Of a DNA stretch of 64,000 nucleotides, positions 44,724 to 54,784 are shown one piece after another. Position numbers and translations under genes: made by a program. Location of the stretch: positions 1 through 64,000 of the forward strand of contig JAIOYF010000014.1 in assembly GCA_021741245.1 (NCBI GenBank), in the 5' to 3' direction. Positions within the stretch are counted from its first letter, which is position 1. Each line of letters begins with the position of its first letter. The notes beneath the pieces were generated by a model. That model ran no database searches and was not told the DNA's origin. It saw only the letters and a list, made by a program, of their open reading frames with translations. This DNA comes from Paracoccaceae bacterium (GTDB taxonomy: Bacteria > Pseudomonadota > Alphaproteobacteria > Rhodobacterales > Rhodobacteraceae).

Positions 44724-45173
44724 ATGACTGACTTTCTGAGTGACTGGTATCTTTGGGCCAAGGCTTTGCACGTTATCTCGGTGATTGCCTGGATGGCTGG
44801 CCTGTTTTATTTGCCACGACTGTATGTCTACCACGTTGAGAGTGTCGTGTCGGGTAGCCCCACGGACGTCATGTTCCAAACCATGGAGCGGCGCTTGCTG
44901 CGAGGGATCATGGCCCCAGCGATGATCGCGACGTGGATCTTCGGGCTTTGTCTTGTTCTGACGCCCGGCATTGTCGATTGGTCGATGATCTGGCCCTGGA
45001 CGAAGGCCGCTTCCGTTTTGGCCATGACATGGTTTCACCAATGGCTTGGACTTCGCCGCAAGGACTTTCTGCTTGGCAATAATCAGGTGACGGGGCGTCA
45101 ATTCCGCTTGATGAATGAAGTGCCGACCCTGCTTTTGCTTGTGATCGTTTTTTCAGTCATCGTGAAATTCTGA
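44724..45173 (+). CDS. hemJ: Protoporphyrinogen IX oxidase HemJ
   Basis: A 149-residue membrane enzyme of heme synthesis (protoporphyrinogen to protoporphyrin). It has four transmembrane segments; the conserved His is in WAKALHVISVIAWMAGLFYL and YLPRLYVYHVE follows; a later helix contains WSMIWPWTKAASVLAMTWFH and the C-terminus NEVPTLLLLVIVFSVIVKF. AAGGAG lies six bases before ATG 44724; a frame open from 44580 runs through the origin candidate and is rejected. hemE, often next to hemJ in relatives, is not here. Confidence 0.9.
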   Translation: MTDFLSDWYLWAKALHVISVIAWMAGLFYLPRLYVYHVESVVSGSPTDVMFQTMERRLLRGIMAPAMIATWIFGLCLVLTPGIVDWSMIWPWTKAASVLAMTWFHQWLGLRRKDFLLGNNQVTGRQFRLMNEVPTLLLLVIVFSVIVKF

Positions 45174-45177
45174 TTGA

Positions 45178-45206
45178 TTGACTTTTTCAGACGGTCGCTG
45201 TAATGC
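45178..45206 (+). promoter_or_regulatory. Candidate sigma70 promoter of rho
   Basis: TTGACT (45178-45183) and TAATGC (45201-45206) are 17 bases apart, giving rho a leader of about 85 bases. Such leaders often serve Rho autoregulation, but no specific structure was established. Confidence 0.55.
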
Positions 45207-45296
45207 GCTTTGTGCAGGCCGTCCGGCCATGGCGATCCCCCCTGAGACAGATATGCTTCTGCGTACAGCTGTGCGAGAGGTTTCGAGGATAATTCG

Positions 45297-46568
45297 ATGG
45301 ATATTGAACGTTTGAATCTTGCCGATCTGAAGGCCAAGACCCCAGCAGACCTGTTGGCTATGGCCGAAGAATGGGAGATCGAGAACGCGCCCAGCATGCG
45401 TAAGGGCGAGATGATGTTCCAAATCCTCAAGGAACATGCTGAAGAAGGGTTCGAGATTGGCGGCGATGGCGTTCTTGAGGTCTTGCAAGATGGCTTTGGC
45501 TTTTTGCGCTCGCCCTCTGCAAACTATCTTCCGGGGCCAGATGATATCTACGTAGGACCCGAAATGATCCGCCAGTTCAGTCTGCGGACGGGCGACTCGA
45601 TTGAAGGTGTAATTCAGGCACCACGCGAGAGTGAGCGGTATTTCAGCCTTGTGAAGGCGACGAAGATCAATTTTGATGATCCGGAACGCGCACGGCATAA
45701 AGTGCATTTTGACAACCTGACACCGCTTTACCCCGATGAGCGGCTGAAGATGGAGATCGAAGATCCGACCATTCGCGACAGATCTGCGCGCATTATCGAT
45801 CTGGTTTGTCCCATCGGCAAAGGTCAAAGAGCGCTGATCGTGGCGCCCCCAAGGACGGGTAAAACGGTCCTTTTGCAAAATATTGCGCATTCCATCGCGA
45901 GCAACCATCCTGAGTGCTATCTGATTGTCCTGTTGATCGACGAACGTCCCGAAGAAGTCACCGACATGCAGCGCAGCGTGAAGGGTGAGGTTGTTTCCTC
46001 GACCTTTGACGAACCAGCGACGCGGCACGTGGCAGTTGCGGAAATGGTGATTGAAAAAGCAAAGCGCCTGGTCGAGCACAAGCGCGACGTGGTGATTTTG
46101 CTGGATTCGATCACACGCTTGGGTCGGGCGTTCAACACCGTCGTTCCGTCGAGCGGTAAAGTTCTGACTGGTGGTGTGGATGCGAATGCCCTGCAGCGCC
46201 CCAAAAGGTTCTTTGGTGCGGCACGAAACATCGAAGAAGGTGGATCGCTGACGATTATCGCCACCGCCTTGATCGATACCGGAAGCCGGATGGACGAAGT
46301 GATCTTTGAAGAATTCAAAGGGACGGGGAACAGTGAGATCGTGCTGGATCGCAAAGTTGCAGACAAGCGCGTGTTCCCGGCAATCGATATTCTGAAATCT
46401 GGGACGCGCAAAGAGGACCTGTTGGTCGAGAAAACGGATCTGCAGAAGATGTATGTTTTGCGTCGGATCCTGAATCCGATGGGAACAAACGATGCGATCG
46501 AATTCCTGATCTCAAAACTCAAGCAAACAAAGACCAACGGCGAATTCTTTGAATCAATGAACACCTGA
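45297..46568 (+). CDS. rho: Transcription termination factor Rho
   Basis: A 423-residue hexameric RNA helicase. The N-terminal RNA-binding domain contains [20 protein letters not shown] (RNP1-like). The ATPase has Walker [33 protein letters not shown], Walker [17 protein letters not shown] and the R-loop. It lies after hemJ with its own promoter candidate and 30 bases before mnmE. Confidence 0.97.
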   Translation: MDIERLNLADLKAKTPADLLAMAEEWEIENAPSMRKGEMMFQILKEHAEEGFEIGGDGVLEVLQDGFGFLRSPSANYLPGPDDIYVGPEMIRQFSLRTGDSIEGVIQAPRESERYFSLVKATKINFDDPERARHKVHFDNLTPLYPDERLKMEIEDPTIRDRSARIIDLVCPIGKGQRALIVAPPRTGKTVLLQNIAHSIASNHPECYLIVLLIDERPEEVTDMQRSVKGEVVSSTFDEPATRHVAVAEMVIEKAKRLVEHKRDVVILLDSITRLGRAFNTVVPSSGKVLTGGVDANALQRPKRFFGAARNIEEGGSLTIIATALIDTGSRMDEVIFEEFKGTGNSEIVLDRKVADKRVFPAIDILKSGTRKEDLLVEKTDLQKMYVLRRILNPMGTNDAIEFLISKLKQTKTNGEFFESMNT

Positions 46569-46598
46569 GGGTGCAGGTTTTTTGCCTGAGGTGATGAG

Positions 46599-47885
46599 AT
46601 GTCGGATACGGTTTTTGCTTTGGCAACGGCCCGGGGAAAAGCCGGTGTCGCTGTTGTCAGGATTTCGGGCCCTTTAGCGCTAAAGGCAGCCGCTGGGTTT
46701 GGTGTGGGCGAGTTGGTCCCGCGTCGTGCGTCTCTGCGCAAACTGTGGTGGGACGGGGAAGTTCTAGATCAGGCGCTCGTGGTTTTTTTTCCAAAAGGCC
46801 AAAGCTTTACGGGTGATGACGTGATGGAGCTTCACCTGCATGGAAGCAATGCGACGATTGCGGCTGTGCTGCGATGCCTGGGCGACATGGAGGGTCTTCG
46901 GCCAGCCGAAGCCGGTGCCTTTACGCGGCGTGCGCTTGAGAATGGCGTTCTGGACCTGACGCAGGTGGAGGGGCTTGCCGATCTGATCGATGCTGAAACA
47001 GAGGCGCAGCGGCGACAAGCGCAAAGGGTTCTGTCAGGGGCGATTGGATTGCGCGCGGCTGAGTGGCGAAAAGACCTTATTCGCGTGGCAGCATTGATTG
47101 AGGCAACAATAGATTTTGCTGACGAAGAGGTTCCTCAGGATGTGACTCCGGAAGTTGGTACGATTGTTGAGCGTCTGGTGGCGGCATTTGCGCGCGAAAT
47201 TGAGGGAAGTCTTGTTTCGGAGAGGATCCGAGAGGGCTTTGAGGTCGCAATCATCGGCGCACCCAATGTCGGAAAATCAAGTCTTTTGAATGTGTTAGCA
47301 GGTAGAGACGCTGCGATAACCTCGGCTGTGGCCGGTACGACCCGTGATGTTATCGAGGTTCGCATGGACATAGGTGGACTTCCTGTGACGCTTTTGGATA
47401 CAGCCGGGTTGCGAGAGACTGACGACGAAGTCGAGCGTATTGGTGTCGCACGCGCTAGGGATCGCGCTGCACAGGCAGACTTGCGCGTTTTGGTTCTGGA
47501 GCAAGGGGAAGGCGCTGAGGGCTATCCCATACTTAGTGGTGATATAGTCGTTTTTTCCAAGGTCGATCATGGCGGCAGAGCGGACGGCGTATCGAGCAAG
47601 ACCGGATTTGGAATCGACACTCTGATAGAGTCCATCCAGAGAGTTCTTTCTCAGAGAGCTCTGGGCGGTGGTGTAATGGTCCGAGAAAGACATCGCCGAG
47701 CATTGATCGATGCAAAGGGGTCTTTGGAATCGGCGCAAACTTGGCTATATGGTGAACAGGGTTCGGTTGAACTCGCAGCCGCGGACGTGCGAGCGGCACT
47801 GCATCAATTGGAAAGTCTGGTAGGGATCGTTGGTGTGGAAACCCTACTGGGCGAAATCTTTGCAAGCTTTTGCATCGGGAAGTAG
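46599..47885 (+). CDS. mnmE: tRNA modification GTPase MnmE
   Basis: A 428-residue GTPase that with MnmG makes the xm5 side chain of the wobble uridine in tRNA. It starts [20 protein letters not shown]; the G domain has [28 protein letters not shown] (G2) and [15 protein letters not shown] (G3); the C-terminus ends with the conserved FCIGK, containing the functional Cys. Its partner gene follows at once. Confidence 0.96.
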   Translation: MSDTVFALATARGKAGVAVVRISGPLALKAAAGFGVGELVPRRASLRKLWWDGEVLDQALVVFFPKGQSFTGDDVMELHLHGSNATIAAVLRCLGDMEGLRPAEAGAFTRRALENGVLDLTQVEGLADLIDAETEAQRRQAQRVLSGAIGLRAAEWRKDLIRVAALIEATIDFADEEVPQDVTPEVGTIVERLVAAFAREIEGSLVSERIREGFEVAIIGAPNVGKSSLLNVLAGRDAAITSAVAGTTRDVIEVRMDIGGLPVTLLDTAGLRETDDEVERIGVARARDRAAQADLRVLVLEQGEGAEGYPILSGDIVVFSKVDHGGRADGVSSKTGFGIDTLIESIQRVLSQRALGGGVMVRERHRRALIDAKGSLESAQTWLYGEQGSVELAAADVRAALHQLESLVGIVGVETLLGEIFASFCIGK

Positions 47886-47886
47886 G

Positions 47887-49761
47887 ATGTTTCACGTGAA
47901 ACACTATGATGTCGTTGTTATCGGTGGTGGTCATGCCGGAGTTGAGGCTGCTGCCGCATCCTGTCGCGTTGGCGCCAAAACAGCGCTTATTACGCTGCGT
48001 CTGGCCGGAATCGGGGTGATGTCCTGCAATCCTGCGATCGGCGGCCTCGGTAAGGGTCATTTGGTCCGTGAGATTGACGCTATGGATGGCCTAATGGCTA
48101 GGGCAGCCGATGAGGCCGGCATTCAATTCCGTCTTTTGAATCGGAGAAAAGGCCCAGCGGTGCAAGGCCCGCGCGCGCAGGCCGACAGATCGATCTATCG
48201 GTCAGCGGTGCAGAAACTTTTGGCTCAGGAAGAGAACCTCACCCTTTTGGAAGGAGAGGTTTGCGACATTCGCACGGAGGATGGACGCGTTTGCGCGGTG
48301 ACATTGGCTGACGGTTCTGATGTGCGTTGTTCCAGAGTTGTTTTGACGGCTGGAACATTCCTGAACGGGATCATTCATATTGGTCCCGAAAAGCGTCCTG
48401 GCGGTAGAATTGGGGATGCCCCATCCAACAAACTAGGAGCACGTTTGTCGGATTTAGGCTTGGCGCGCGGAAGATTGAAAACGGGAACACCGCCTCGTTT
48501 GGATGGGAGAACAATAGATTGGGATAAAGTTGGGCGGCAACCGGGAGATGAAGACCCTGTCGTCTTCTCATTCTTGAACAAGGGGCCCAAGGTTCGGCAA
48601 GTAGATTGTGGAATAACCCACACCAATGAGAGGACGCATGAGATTGTGCGCCAGAATCTTGGTAAATCTGCTATGTACGGAGGCCACATCGAAGGGATTG
48701 GTCCCCGGTATTGCCCGTCGATTGAGGACAAGATTGTTCGGTTTGCAGATAAGACCAGCCATCAGGTCTTTCTGGAACCAGAAGGCCTTGATGATCACAC
48801 GATCTATCCAAATGGGATTTCATCCTCTCTTCCTCTGGAAATCCAAGAGCAGTATGTCCGTAGCATCGAAGGCCTAGAGAATGCAGTAATTTTGCAGCCA
48901 GCCTATGCTATTGAATATGACTATTTTGATCCAAGAGGTCTTACACCTTCCATGGAACTGCGCGATCTGCCCGGTTTGTACTTGGCGGGTCAGATAAATG
49001 GTACGACCGGCTATGAAGAGGCGGCCGCCCAAGGCTTGGTCGCAGGATTAAATGCGGCAAAAGCTGCCTTAGGTGGGGAGTCAGTCCTTTTCCATCGTTC
49101 TGAAAGCTATATTGGCGTGATGCTGGATGATCTTTTGTCGCATGGCGTGACGGAACCCTATCGAATGTTCACGTCCCGTGCTGAGTATCGGTTGCATTTG
49201 CGCGCAGACAACGCGGATCAACGCCTGACACCACATGGTATTCGAGTTGGTTGCGTTCGCGTGGGTAGGCAGCAAATTTTTGAGACGAAGCTTGGCCAAC
49301 TTGAACTTGGGAGGGCTGCGCTTGGGGCAATAAGCTTCACGTCGCGCGATCTTGCTGGCTTTGGTGTACGCGTAAGTGAGGATGGAGTGCGGCGGAGTGG
49401 CCTTGATGTTCTTGGATCGCTTAGTCTCGATGAGGAACTTCTTAGAACGATTATTCCGTTGCTAGACACTATGGATCCGGCCATTCGGCAACAAATAACC
49501 TATGACTCAATCTACAGTCGGTATCTTGGCCGTCAGGAGTCCCAAGTCGCTCAGCTAAAGCGCGAAGAGGCAACAGCAATTCCACTTGAATTTGATTATG
49601 GGGCGCTTTCTGGTCTCTCAAACGAATTGCGTGCAAAGCTTGAACGCAATCGGCCACCAACACTCTCGCATGCTTCGAGGATCGAAGGAATGACACCAGC
49701 TGCCTTAGCGCTCATTCTTGCTTCGCTCCGCAAAGTGCAAGGTGAGAGGGTTGCTTCCTGA
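47887..49761 (+). CDS. mnmG: tRNA modification enzyme MnmG (GidA)
   Basis: A 624-residue FAD protein, partner of MnmE. The FAD motif is [17 protein letters not shown]; later blocks are [48 protein letters not shown] and [20 protein letters not shown]. The first six codons, coding MFHVKH, are written by a parS site, so the start at 47887 is fixed by it; a longer frame from 47830 overlaps mnmE. Codon use here and in rsmG/parA looks less GC-biased than in distant genes of the window. Confidence 0.97.
   Translation: MFHVKHYDVVVIGGGHAGVEAAAASCRVGAKTALITLRLAGIGVMSCNPAIGGLGKGHLVREIDAMDGLMARAADEAGIQFRLLNRRKGPAVQGPRAQADRSIYRSAVQKLLAQEENLTLLEGEVCDIRTEDGRVCAVTLADGSDVRCSRVVLTAGTFLNGIIHIGPEKRPGGRIGDAPSNKLGARLSDLGLARGRLKTGTPPRLDGRTIDWDKVGRQPGDEDPVVFSFLNKGPKVRQVDCGITHTNERTHEIVRQNLGKSAMYGGHIEGIGPRYCPSIEDKIVRFADKTSHQVFLEPEGLDDHTIYPNGISSSLPLEIQEQYVRSIEGLENAVILQPAYAIEYDYFDPRGLTPSMELRDLPGLYLAGQINGTTGYEEAAAQGLVAGLNAAKAALGGESVLFHRSESYIGVMLDDLLSHGVTEPYRMFTSRAEYRLHLRADNADQRLTPHGIRVGCVRVGRQQIFETKLGQLELGRAALGAISFTSRDLAGFGVRVSEDGVRRSGLDVLGSLSLDEELLRTIIPLLDTMDPAIRQQITYDSIYSRYLGRQESQVAQLKREEATAIPLEFDYGALSGLSNELRAKLERNRPPTLSHASRIEGMTPAALALILASLRKVQGERVAS
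47888..47903. promoter_or_regulatory. parS site 1 (at mnmG start)
   Basis: TGTTTCACGTGAAACA, a perfect 16-bp palindrome identical to the general ParB-binding parS consensus. It begins one base into the mnmG start codon and supplies the codons for FHVKH. Confidence 0.95.
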
Positions 49762-50381
49762 TGGGTGATAAGATCGAAGACCTTGTAAACAGTGTTTCAC
49801 GTGAAACATCTGCGATGTTGGCGACCTACTCTGATATGATAAGGAGATGGAATCCTGCAATTAATCTCGTATCGAAGCAAAGCGTTGGGGAGTTGTTCGA
49901 GCGACACATTCTGGATTCCTTTCAGATTCTGAGTAATCCACTGATACCTCTTGGTCGTTGGGTCGACCTAGGATCAGGTGGGGGCCTCCCCGGTTTGGTC
50001 GTTGCTATAGACGCAAAGGACAAGTCCATTGATCGACATGTCGTGCTCGTAGAGTCAGATCAAAGAAAAGCGACCTTCTTGAGGGAGGTGATAAGAACAC
50101 TTGATCTCGATGCAGTGGTCATTGCAGATCGCATCGAAGCCATTGAACCACTTTCCTCACCCGTTGTATCCGCCAGAGCGCTAGCCCCTCTGGCCGAGCT
50201 TTGTGGCTTTGCTCAACGACATCTCGTAAGCGGTGGGATGGCGATTTTTCATAAAGGTGGCAGCCGCGCAGCAGAGATCGATCAGGCAAGGGCGGTCTGG
50301 AACTTTGACCTCGTGGAAATTCCAAGTGTGACCAGCCCAGAATCCGCAATTTTGTATCTAAGGAGCCTGCGGCATGTCTGA
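49761..50381 (+). CDS. rsmG: 16S rRNA m7G527 methyltransferase RsmG (GidB)
   Basis: A 206-residue S-adenosylmethionine-dependent enzyme that methylates G527 of 16S rRNA. NPAINLVSKQSVGELFERHI and WVDLGSGGGLPGLVVAID (motif I) are typical; VVSARALAPLAELCGFA and FHKGG follow. Its start overlaps the mnmG stop by one base. Codons 12-16 (VSRET) are encoded by the second parS site. Confidence 0.95.
   Translation: MGDKIEDLVNSVSRETSAMLATYSDMIRRWNPAINLVSKQSVGELFERHILDSFQILSNPLIPLGRWVDLGSGGGLPGLVVAIDAKDKSIDRHVVLVESDQRKATFLREVIRTLDLDAVVIADRIEAIEPLSSPVVSARALAPLAELCGFAQRHLVSGGMAIFHKGGSRAAEIDQARAVWNFDLVEIPSVTSPESAILYLRSLRHV
49793..49808. promoter_or_regulatory. parS site 2 (inside rsmG)
   Basis: TGTTTCACGTGAAACA, a perfect parS palindrome within the 5' end of rsmG, where it codes SVSRET in frame. 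Confidence 0.95.
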
Positions 50382-51186
50382 TCGAGACCCACAGAAAGCT
50401 CCTCGACTTATCGCGGTAGCGAACCAGAAGGGTGGTGTCGGAAAAACCACCACAACGATAAACGTGGCCGCTGGTCTTGCCGAGTTTGGATACAAGGTTC
50501 TTTTGATCGACCTCGATCCACAGGGGAACGCATCGACGGGACTTGGAATAGAATCTTCACAAAGACACAAGACCACCTATGATCTGTTGCTTGAAGAGGC
50601 GCCGATTGAGGCGCTTATCCTACCGTCAAGCGTGCGAAATCTGAGCGTTTGTCCCGCAAACGCGGACCTTGCCTCCGCAGATATAGAACTCGTTTCCAAT
50701 GAAAAGAGGTCGTTTCTCTTGCATGATGCACTTCATGCCAAGGGTGCGCTTGAGATGGGAATGGACTTTATCCTTATTGACTGTCCGCCATCGCTTTCGC
50801 TTTTGACCGTCAATGCGCTTGTTGCTGCCCAATCTGTATTGATCCCACTCCAAAGCGAGTTTTTTGCCCTTGAAGGACTTTCGCAACTCATGTTGACGAT
50901 CCGGGATATTCGGAAGACCGCTAATCCGTCTCTTCGGATCGAGGGGGTTGTGATCACGATGGCCGATGGTCGCAATCGGCTTTCACAGCAAGTGGAGGCG
51001 GACGCTCGCGATACTTTGGGCGATTTGGTCTTTGAGACGACGATCCCTCGAAATGTTCGGGTATCAGAAGCGCCATCTTATGCATTGCCGGTACTCTCGT
51101 ACGACCCTTCATCAAAGGGCGCAGACGCCTACCGGCGGCTTACAATGGAAATCGTGGCACGACATTCCAGTGTTCAAGTCAAATAG
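50374..51186 (+). CDS. parA: Chromosome partitioning ATPase ParA
   Basis: A 270-residue Walker-type ATPase that forms a nucleoid gradient moving the ParB-parS origin complex. The deviant Walker A is IAVANQKGGVGKTTTTINVA; VLLIDLDPQGNASTGLG and DFILIDCPPSLSLLTVNALV follow. It overlaps rsmG by eight bases and is 13 bases before parB. Confidence 0.96.
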   Translation: MSDRDPQKAPRLIAVANQKGGVGKTTTTINVAAGLAEFGYKVLLIDLDPQGNASTGLGIESSQRHKTTYDLLLEEAPIEALILPSSVRNLSVCPANADLASADIELVSNEKRSFLLHDALHAKGALEMGMDFILIDCPPSLSLLTVNALVAAQSVLIPLQSEFFALEGLSQLMLTIRDIRKTANPSLRIEGVVITMADGRNRLSQQVEADARDTLGDLVFETTIPRNVRVSEAPSYALPVLSYDPSSKGADAYRRLTMEIVARHSSVQVK

Positions 51187-51199
51187 ACAGGGGTTGTAA

Positions 51200-52114
51200 A
51201 TGGAAAAGAAACTCGAACGAAAAGGTCTTGGGCGTGGACTTTCCGCCCTTATGGCTGACGTGAACCTTTCTCCTGCTGACGGAACAAATGTCTCTGGTCA
51301 GAGGGACGGATCCAACACAATGATCCCGGTTGAGCAGATCAGGCCCAATCCAGATCAGCCCAGGCGTGATTTCGATCCAGAGGCCCTACAGGAATTATCC
51401 GACTCTATCAGGGCAAAAGGGATAATTCAGCCCCTTGTGGTCCGTTTGGTAGATGACGGTCAGATGTATGAAATCGTTGCCGGTGAAAGACGTTGGCGGG
51501 CTGCGCAACTTGCCCAGTTGCACTCGGTCCCGGTGGTTGTCCGCGAATTTACGGATTTAGAAGTCATCGAGATAGCGATTATTGAAAACATCCAAAGGGC
51601 AGATCTGAACGCTGTCGAAGAAGCGCTTGGATTTCGGCAATTGATGGACCGTTTTGGCCATACGCAAGAAAAGTTGGCAGAGGCTCTGTCCAAGAGCAGA
51701 AGTCACATAGCCAATACCCTAAGGCTTCTGGTCCTCCCGGACGACGTGCAGATGATGATTCGTACGGGAAAGCTGACGGCCGGTCACGCTAGAGCGATCA
51801 TTGGCGCGGCCCAGCCAACCGCACTGGCCCAGCAGGTGGTGTCCAGTGGACTTTCCGTGCGCGAGACAGAAAAGCTTGCCAAGAATCTGTCAGGTAAGTC
51901 AGGCAACAAGAAGACGCGATCCGGGCCTTCTGAAAAAGACGCCGACACACGCGCGATCGAGGCAGACCTTTCGGCCAATTTGGGCATGTCCGTCTCCATT
52001 GATCACGGCGCTGCAGGAGATGGCGGCACGCTGCGTATAAGATACCGCACCTTGGATGACTTGGATCTGCTGTGTCAGGTCCTAAGTGTCATCCCACGTG
52101 ACTTTCCTCGCTAG
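51200..52114 (+). CDS. parB: Chromosome partitioning protein ParB
   Basis: A 304-residue CTP-dependent clamp that loads at parS. The N-terminal nuclease-like/CTP domain has IRPNPDQPRRDFDPEALQEL, GIIQPLVVR and the arginine patch EIVAGERRWRAAQLA; IENIQRADLNAVEEALGFR and a helix-turn-helix (TQEKLAEALSKSRSHIANTL) follow, then a dimerisation tail. Its targets, three parS sites, are in this window. The gene starts MEKKLERKGLGRGLSALMAD, typical for chromosomal ParB. Confidence 0.96.
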   Translation: MEKKLERKGLGRGLSALMADVNLSPADGTNVSGQRDGSNTMIPVEQIRPNPDQPRRDFDPEALQELSDSIRAKGIIQPLVVRLVDDGQMYEIVAGERRWRAAQLAQLHSVPVVVREFTDLEVIEIAIIENIQRADLNAVEEALGFRQLMDRFGHTQEKLAEALSKSRSHIANTLRLLVLPDDVQMMIRTGKLTAGHARAIIGAAQPTALAQQVVSSGLSVRETEKLAKNLSGKSGNKKTRSGPSEKDADTRAIEADLSANLGMSVSIDHGAAGDGGTLRIRYRTLDDLDLLCQVLSVIPRDFPR

Positions 52115-52120
52115 GTCGCG

Positions 52121-53296
52121 TCAGGGAGCCAACTTTCCTATAACGGCATTTAGCAGAAGCCTTCCGCTAAGTGTCGTTTCAATAGCACGGTCTTTTCGAT
52201 TGATCAGACCTTCTGCCTCGAGGTCAATAATTGATTGCTCTGAAAGTGGCAGCCCCATTTTTTTCAGTTCTTCGAGTTGATCAAATCCCGCGACCAAGCG
52301 AAGCCCCATCAAAAGCTTCTCTCTGGCCTGATCGATCAGGGACAGTCGCTCTCGTGGCAGGTTCTCCCCATGACCGATGTTCTCAACTGACTGCAGCCAT
52401 TGTCCGGGGGCCTTCGGACATTCTGTGGCAAAGCGTGCACCAGAGGCATCGGTCAGGCGCCCGTGCGCGCCTGGGCCTACGCCGATGTAGTCTCCACATT
52501 TCCAATAGATCAAGTTGTGTCTCGACTCGGCGCCAACTTTCGCATGGTTCGACACCTCATATGCGAACATCTGCTTTGAGTCACAGAGGGACTGCGTGGC
52601 AAGGTACATATCGGCAGAAAGATCTTCGTCGGGAAGACCCCTCAGTTTACCCCTTTTGTACCTTTCGCCAAAGACCGTCTCCGGCTCGACCGTCAACTGG
52701 TACAAAGACAGATGTTCAGTACCCATCGATAATGCTTGATTAAGCTCTGTCTCCCAAGCTTCTATCGACTGATCCTGGCGGGCATAGATAAGGTCAAAGC
52801 TCACGCGGGAAAACGTTGATTGGGCCAAGTCGATCGCTGCAAGCGCCTCCTTGACACTATGAAGCCTGCCAAGGCGGCGCAAATCTTCGTCATTGAGGGC
52901 CTGCACCCCAATGGAAACCCTATTTACGCCCGCAGACCGAAACCCTTGAAAGCGTTTCGCCTCTACGGAGGTTGGGTTCGCTTCCAAGGTAATTTCGATG
53001 TCATTGGCAAAGGTCCAAATCTTGCCCGCTGTGTCAAGAATGCCGGCAACGGTGTTCGCCGGCATCAGGGAAGGCGTCCCGCCACCAAAGAAGATGCTTT
53101 TCAAGACCCGCCCTTGGGTTTCTTCACCCACTCTGCGCAGTTCGTTTTGGTAAGCCAAAAGCCAACGGTTTTGATCAACGCTGTCCACCACATGGCTGTT
53201 AAAGTCGCAATAGGGGCATTTCGATTGGCAGAAAGGCCAGTGGATATAAAGGCCAAATCCGGATTTCTGCCAGTGTTGCAAGGATTCGTCACGCAT
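52121..53296 (-). CDS. hemW: Heme chaperone / radical SAM protein HemW
   Basis: A 391-residue radical SAM protein related to coproporphyrinogen oxidase HemN. The cluster motif is IHWPFCQSKCPYCDFNSHV (CxxxCxxC followed by Phe, as in HemW rather than HemN), with FFGGGTPSLM and NRVSIGVQALNDEDL. HemW-type proteins carry heme to target enzymes rather than oxidise coproporphyrinogen. A GTG start at 53317 would add seven residues; 53296 puts the start at the usual distance from the motif. It follows rdgB and rph on the same strand. Confidence 0.88.
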   Translation of the reverse strand: MRDESLQHWQKSGFGLYIHWPFCQSKCPYCDFNSHVVDSVDQNRWLLAYQNELRRVGEETQGRVLKSIFFGGGTPSLMPANTVAGILDTAGKIWTFANDIEITLEANPTSVEAKRFQGFRSAGVNRVSIGVQALNDEDLRRLGRLHSVKEALAAIDLAQSTFSRVSFDLIYARQDQSIEAWETELNQALSMGTEHLSLYQLTVEPETVFGERYKRGKLRGLPDEDLSADMYLATQSLCDSKQMFAYEVSNHAKVGAESRHNLIYWKCGDYIGVGPGAHGRLTDASGARFATECPKAPGQWLQSVENIGHGENLPRERLSLIDQAREKLLMGLRLVAGFDQLEELKKMGLPLSEQSIIDLEAEGLINRKDRAIETTLSGRLLLNAVIGKLAP

Positions 53297-53337
53297 ACTT
53301 TGTGCTTGCTCCGCCACTAATCGATGCGAGACTTGGG

Positions 53338-53353
53338 TGTTTCACGTGAAACA
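53338..53353. promoter_or_regulatory. parS site 3 (at rdgB stop)
   Basis: TGTTTCACGTGAAACA, the third perfect parS palindrome, lying across the end of rdgB (minus strand), where it writes the final Cys-Phe-Thr-stop. Confidence 0.95.
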
Positions 53354-53950
53354 ACCCGTGACAAGCTTTCGGAATGCATCGGCGCGATGGCTAATCTCGT
53401 TTTTTTGCCAGCGATCCATCTCTCCAAACGTCACGTCAAATCCGTCTGGCTGGAAAATAGGATCGTATCCATGGCCTTGGCTTCCACGCATCGGCCAAAC
53501 AATCTGGCCCGCCATCACGCCCTCAAAGACCTCATCATGACCATCTGGCCATGCCAGAACCAGGGTACACCGAAATTGAGCCAGCCTTGGAAACAAAGCA
53601 TGAACATTTTCAAGCTCTCGCCATGTCCGTGTCATGGCCATCTCGAAATCCCGACCATGCCCTGTTTCAGCCCAATCGGCAGTATAGACCCCTGGCTGTC
53701 CGGCGAGGGCATCTACGCAAATCCCTGAATCGTCCGCAAGCGCGGGCAGCCCAGCTTGCTTGGCGGCGAAATGCGCCTTGATCCTCGCATTGCCAACAAA
53801 GCTGTCTTCTGTCTCTTCCGGTTCAGGTAAACCCAGATCTCCCGCCGAGACGACAGAAAGCCCGAAAGGCTGGAGAAGTTTCTCAATTTCCTCCAACTTC
53901 CCTTTGTTGTGTGACGCAACGACGATGCGATCTCCGGCGAACTTTCGCAT
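53342..53950 (-). CDS. rdgB: Non-canonical purine NTP pyrophosphatase RdgB
   Basis: A 202-residue enzyme that removes ITP, dITP and XTP from the nucleotide pool. IVVASHNKGKLEEIEKLLQP is the substrate loop, LADDSGICVDALAGQPGVYT the core, and GHGYDPIFQPDGFDVTFGEM and SHRADAFRKL family blocks. The ATG at 53950 is favoured over a TTG two codons before. It follows rph by a few bases and ends inside a parS site. Confidence 0.95.
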   Translation of the reverse strand: MRKFAGDRIVVASHNKGKLEEIEKLLQPFGLSVVSAGDLGLPEPEETEDSFVGNARIKAHFAAKQAGLPALADDSGICVDALAGQPGVYTADWAETGHGRDFEMAMTRTWRELENVHALFPRLAQFRCTLVLAWPDGHDEVFEGVMAGQIVWPMRGSQGHGYDPIFQPDGFDVTFGEMDRWQKNEISHRADAFRKLVTGCFT

Positions 53951-53952
53951 GA

Positions 53953-54669
53953 TCAAAGCCCCAGTGCGGCCTTTTGCGCTGCGACAAGCGCCGTGGCGCC
54001 TGCCTCAGCCAAATCCAACAGCTCCGCCATTTCCGCGCGCGAGAATGTCGCTCCCTCTGCCGACATTTGTACCTCGATCATGCGCCCACGGCCGGTCAAC
54101 ACAAAGTTTCCATCCGTGCCGGCAGCTGAATCCTCTGGATAGTCCAGATCCAAAACGGGCTGACCTGCGAAAATCCCGCAAGATACGGCTGCCACATGAT
54201 CGATGATCGGATCACTGACTATGGCCCCCGAGGCGAGCAGCTTGTTCACGGCCAACCGAAGCGCAACCCAACCACCGGTGATTGAGGCGCACCGCGTCCC
54301 ACCATCCGCTTGAATGACGTCGCAATCCACAACAATCTGCCGTTCACCAAGAGCGCTGCGGTCTACGCCCGCGCGCAGGGCTCTGCCGATCAACCGCTGA
54401 ATTTCCTGCGTACGACCACTTTGTTTTCCTGCGGCTGCCTCTCGGCGTGTCCGACTGTTGGTGGCGCGTGGCAGCATCCCGTATTCAGCGGTCACCCAAC
54501 CCAAGCCGCTGTTCTTCAGGAATGGCGGCGCCTTGTCTTCGATCGTGGCCGAGCATAAGACATGCGTCTCGCCAACTTTGATCAGACACGATCCCTCTGC
54601 GTGGCGCATGACACCAGTTTCAATAGAAACGGGCCGCATTTCGTCTAGTTTCCGTCCAGATGGGCGCAT
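53953..54669 (-). CDS. rph: Ribonuclease PH
   Basis: A 238-residue phosphorolytic 3'-5' exoribonuclease that trims tRNA and other RNA ends. It begins [19 protein letters not shown] and contains [36 protein letters not shown] (phosphate site) and [25 protein letters not shown] is before ATG 54669; the frame from 54768 is an upstream extension. It heads the rph-rdgB-hemW group and is divergent from hrcA. Confidence 0.95.
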   Translation of the reverse strand: MRPSGRKLDEMRPVSIETGVMRHAEGSCLIKVGETHVLCSATIEDKAPPFLKNSGLGWVTAEYGMLPRATNSRTRREAAAGKQSGRTQEIQRLIGRALRAGVDRSALGERQIVVDCDVIQADGGTRCASITGGWVALRLAVNKLLASGAIVSDPIIDHVAAVSCGIFAGQPVLDLDYPEDSAAGTDGNFVLTGRGRMIEVQMSAEGATFSRAEMAELLDLAEAGATALVAAQKAALGL

Positions 54670-54784
54670 TGGGCTTCCTTTCCTGAGATTTCGGTCAGAT
54701 AGGCCTGCAGCAGACCCGGATGCAACCCCGATTGACGCCCCCTGCCACTGGAATACTGTGCATACCAAGAGAGGTTAAGCAAAC

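Noticed and set aside
54670-54784. CIRCE element (HrcA binding site) before hrcA
   Set aside because: No TTAGCACTC-N9-GAGTGCTAA-like inverted repeat is present in the divergent gap.
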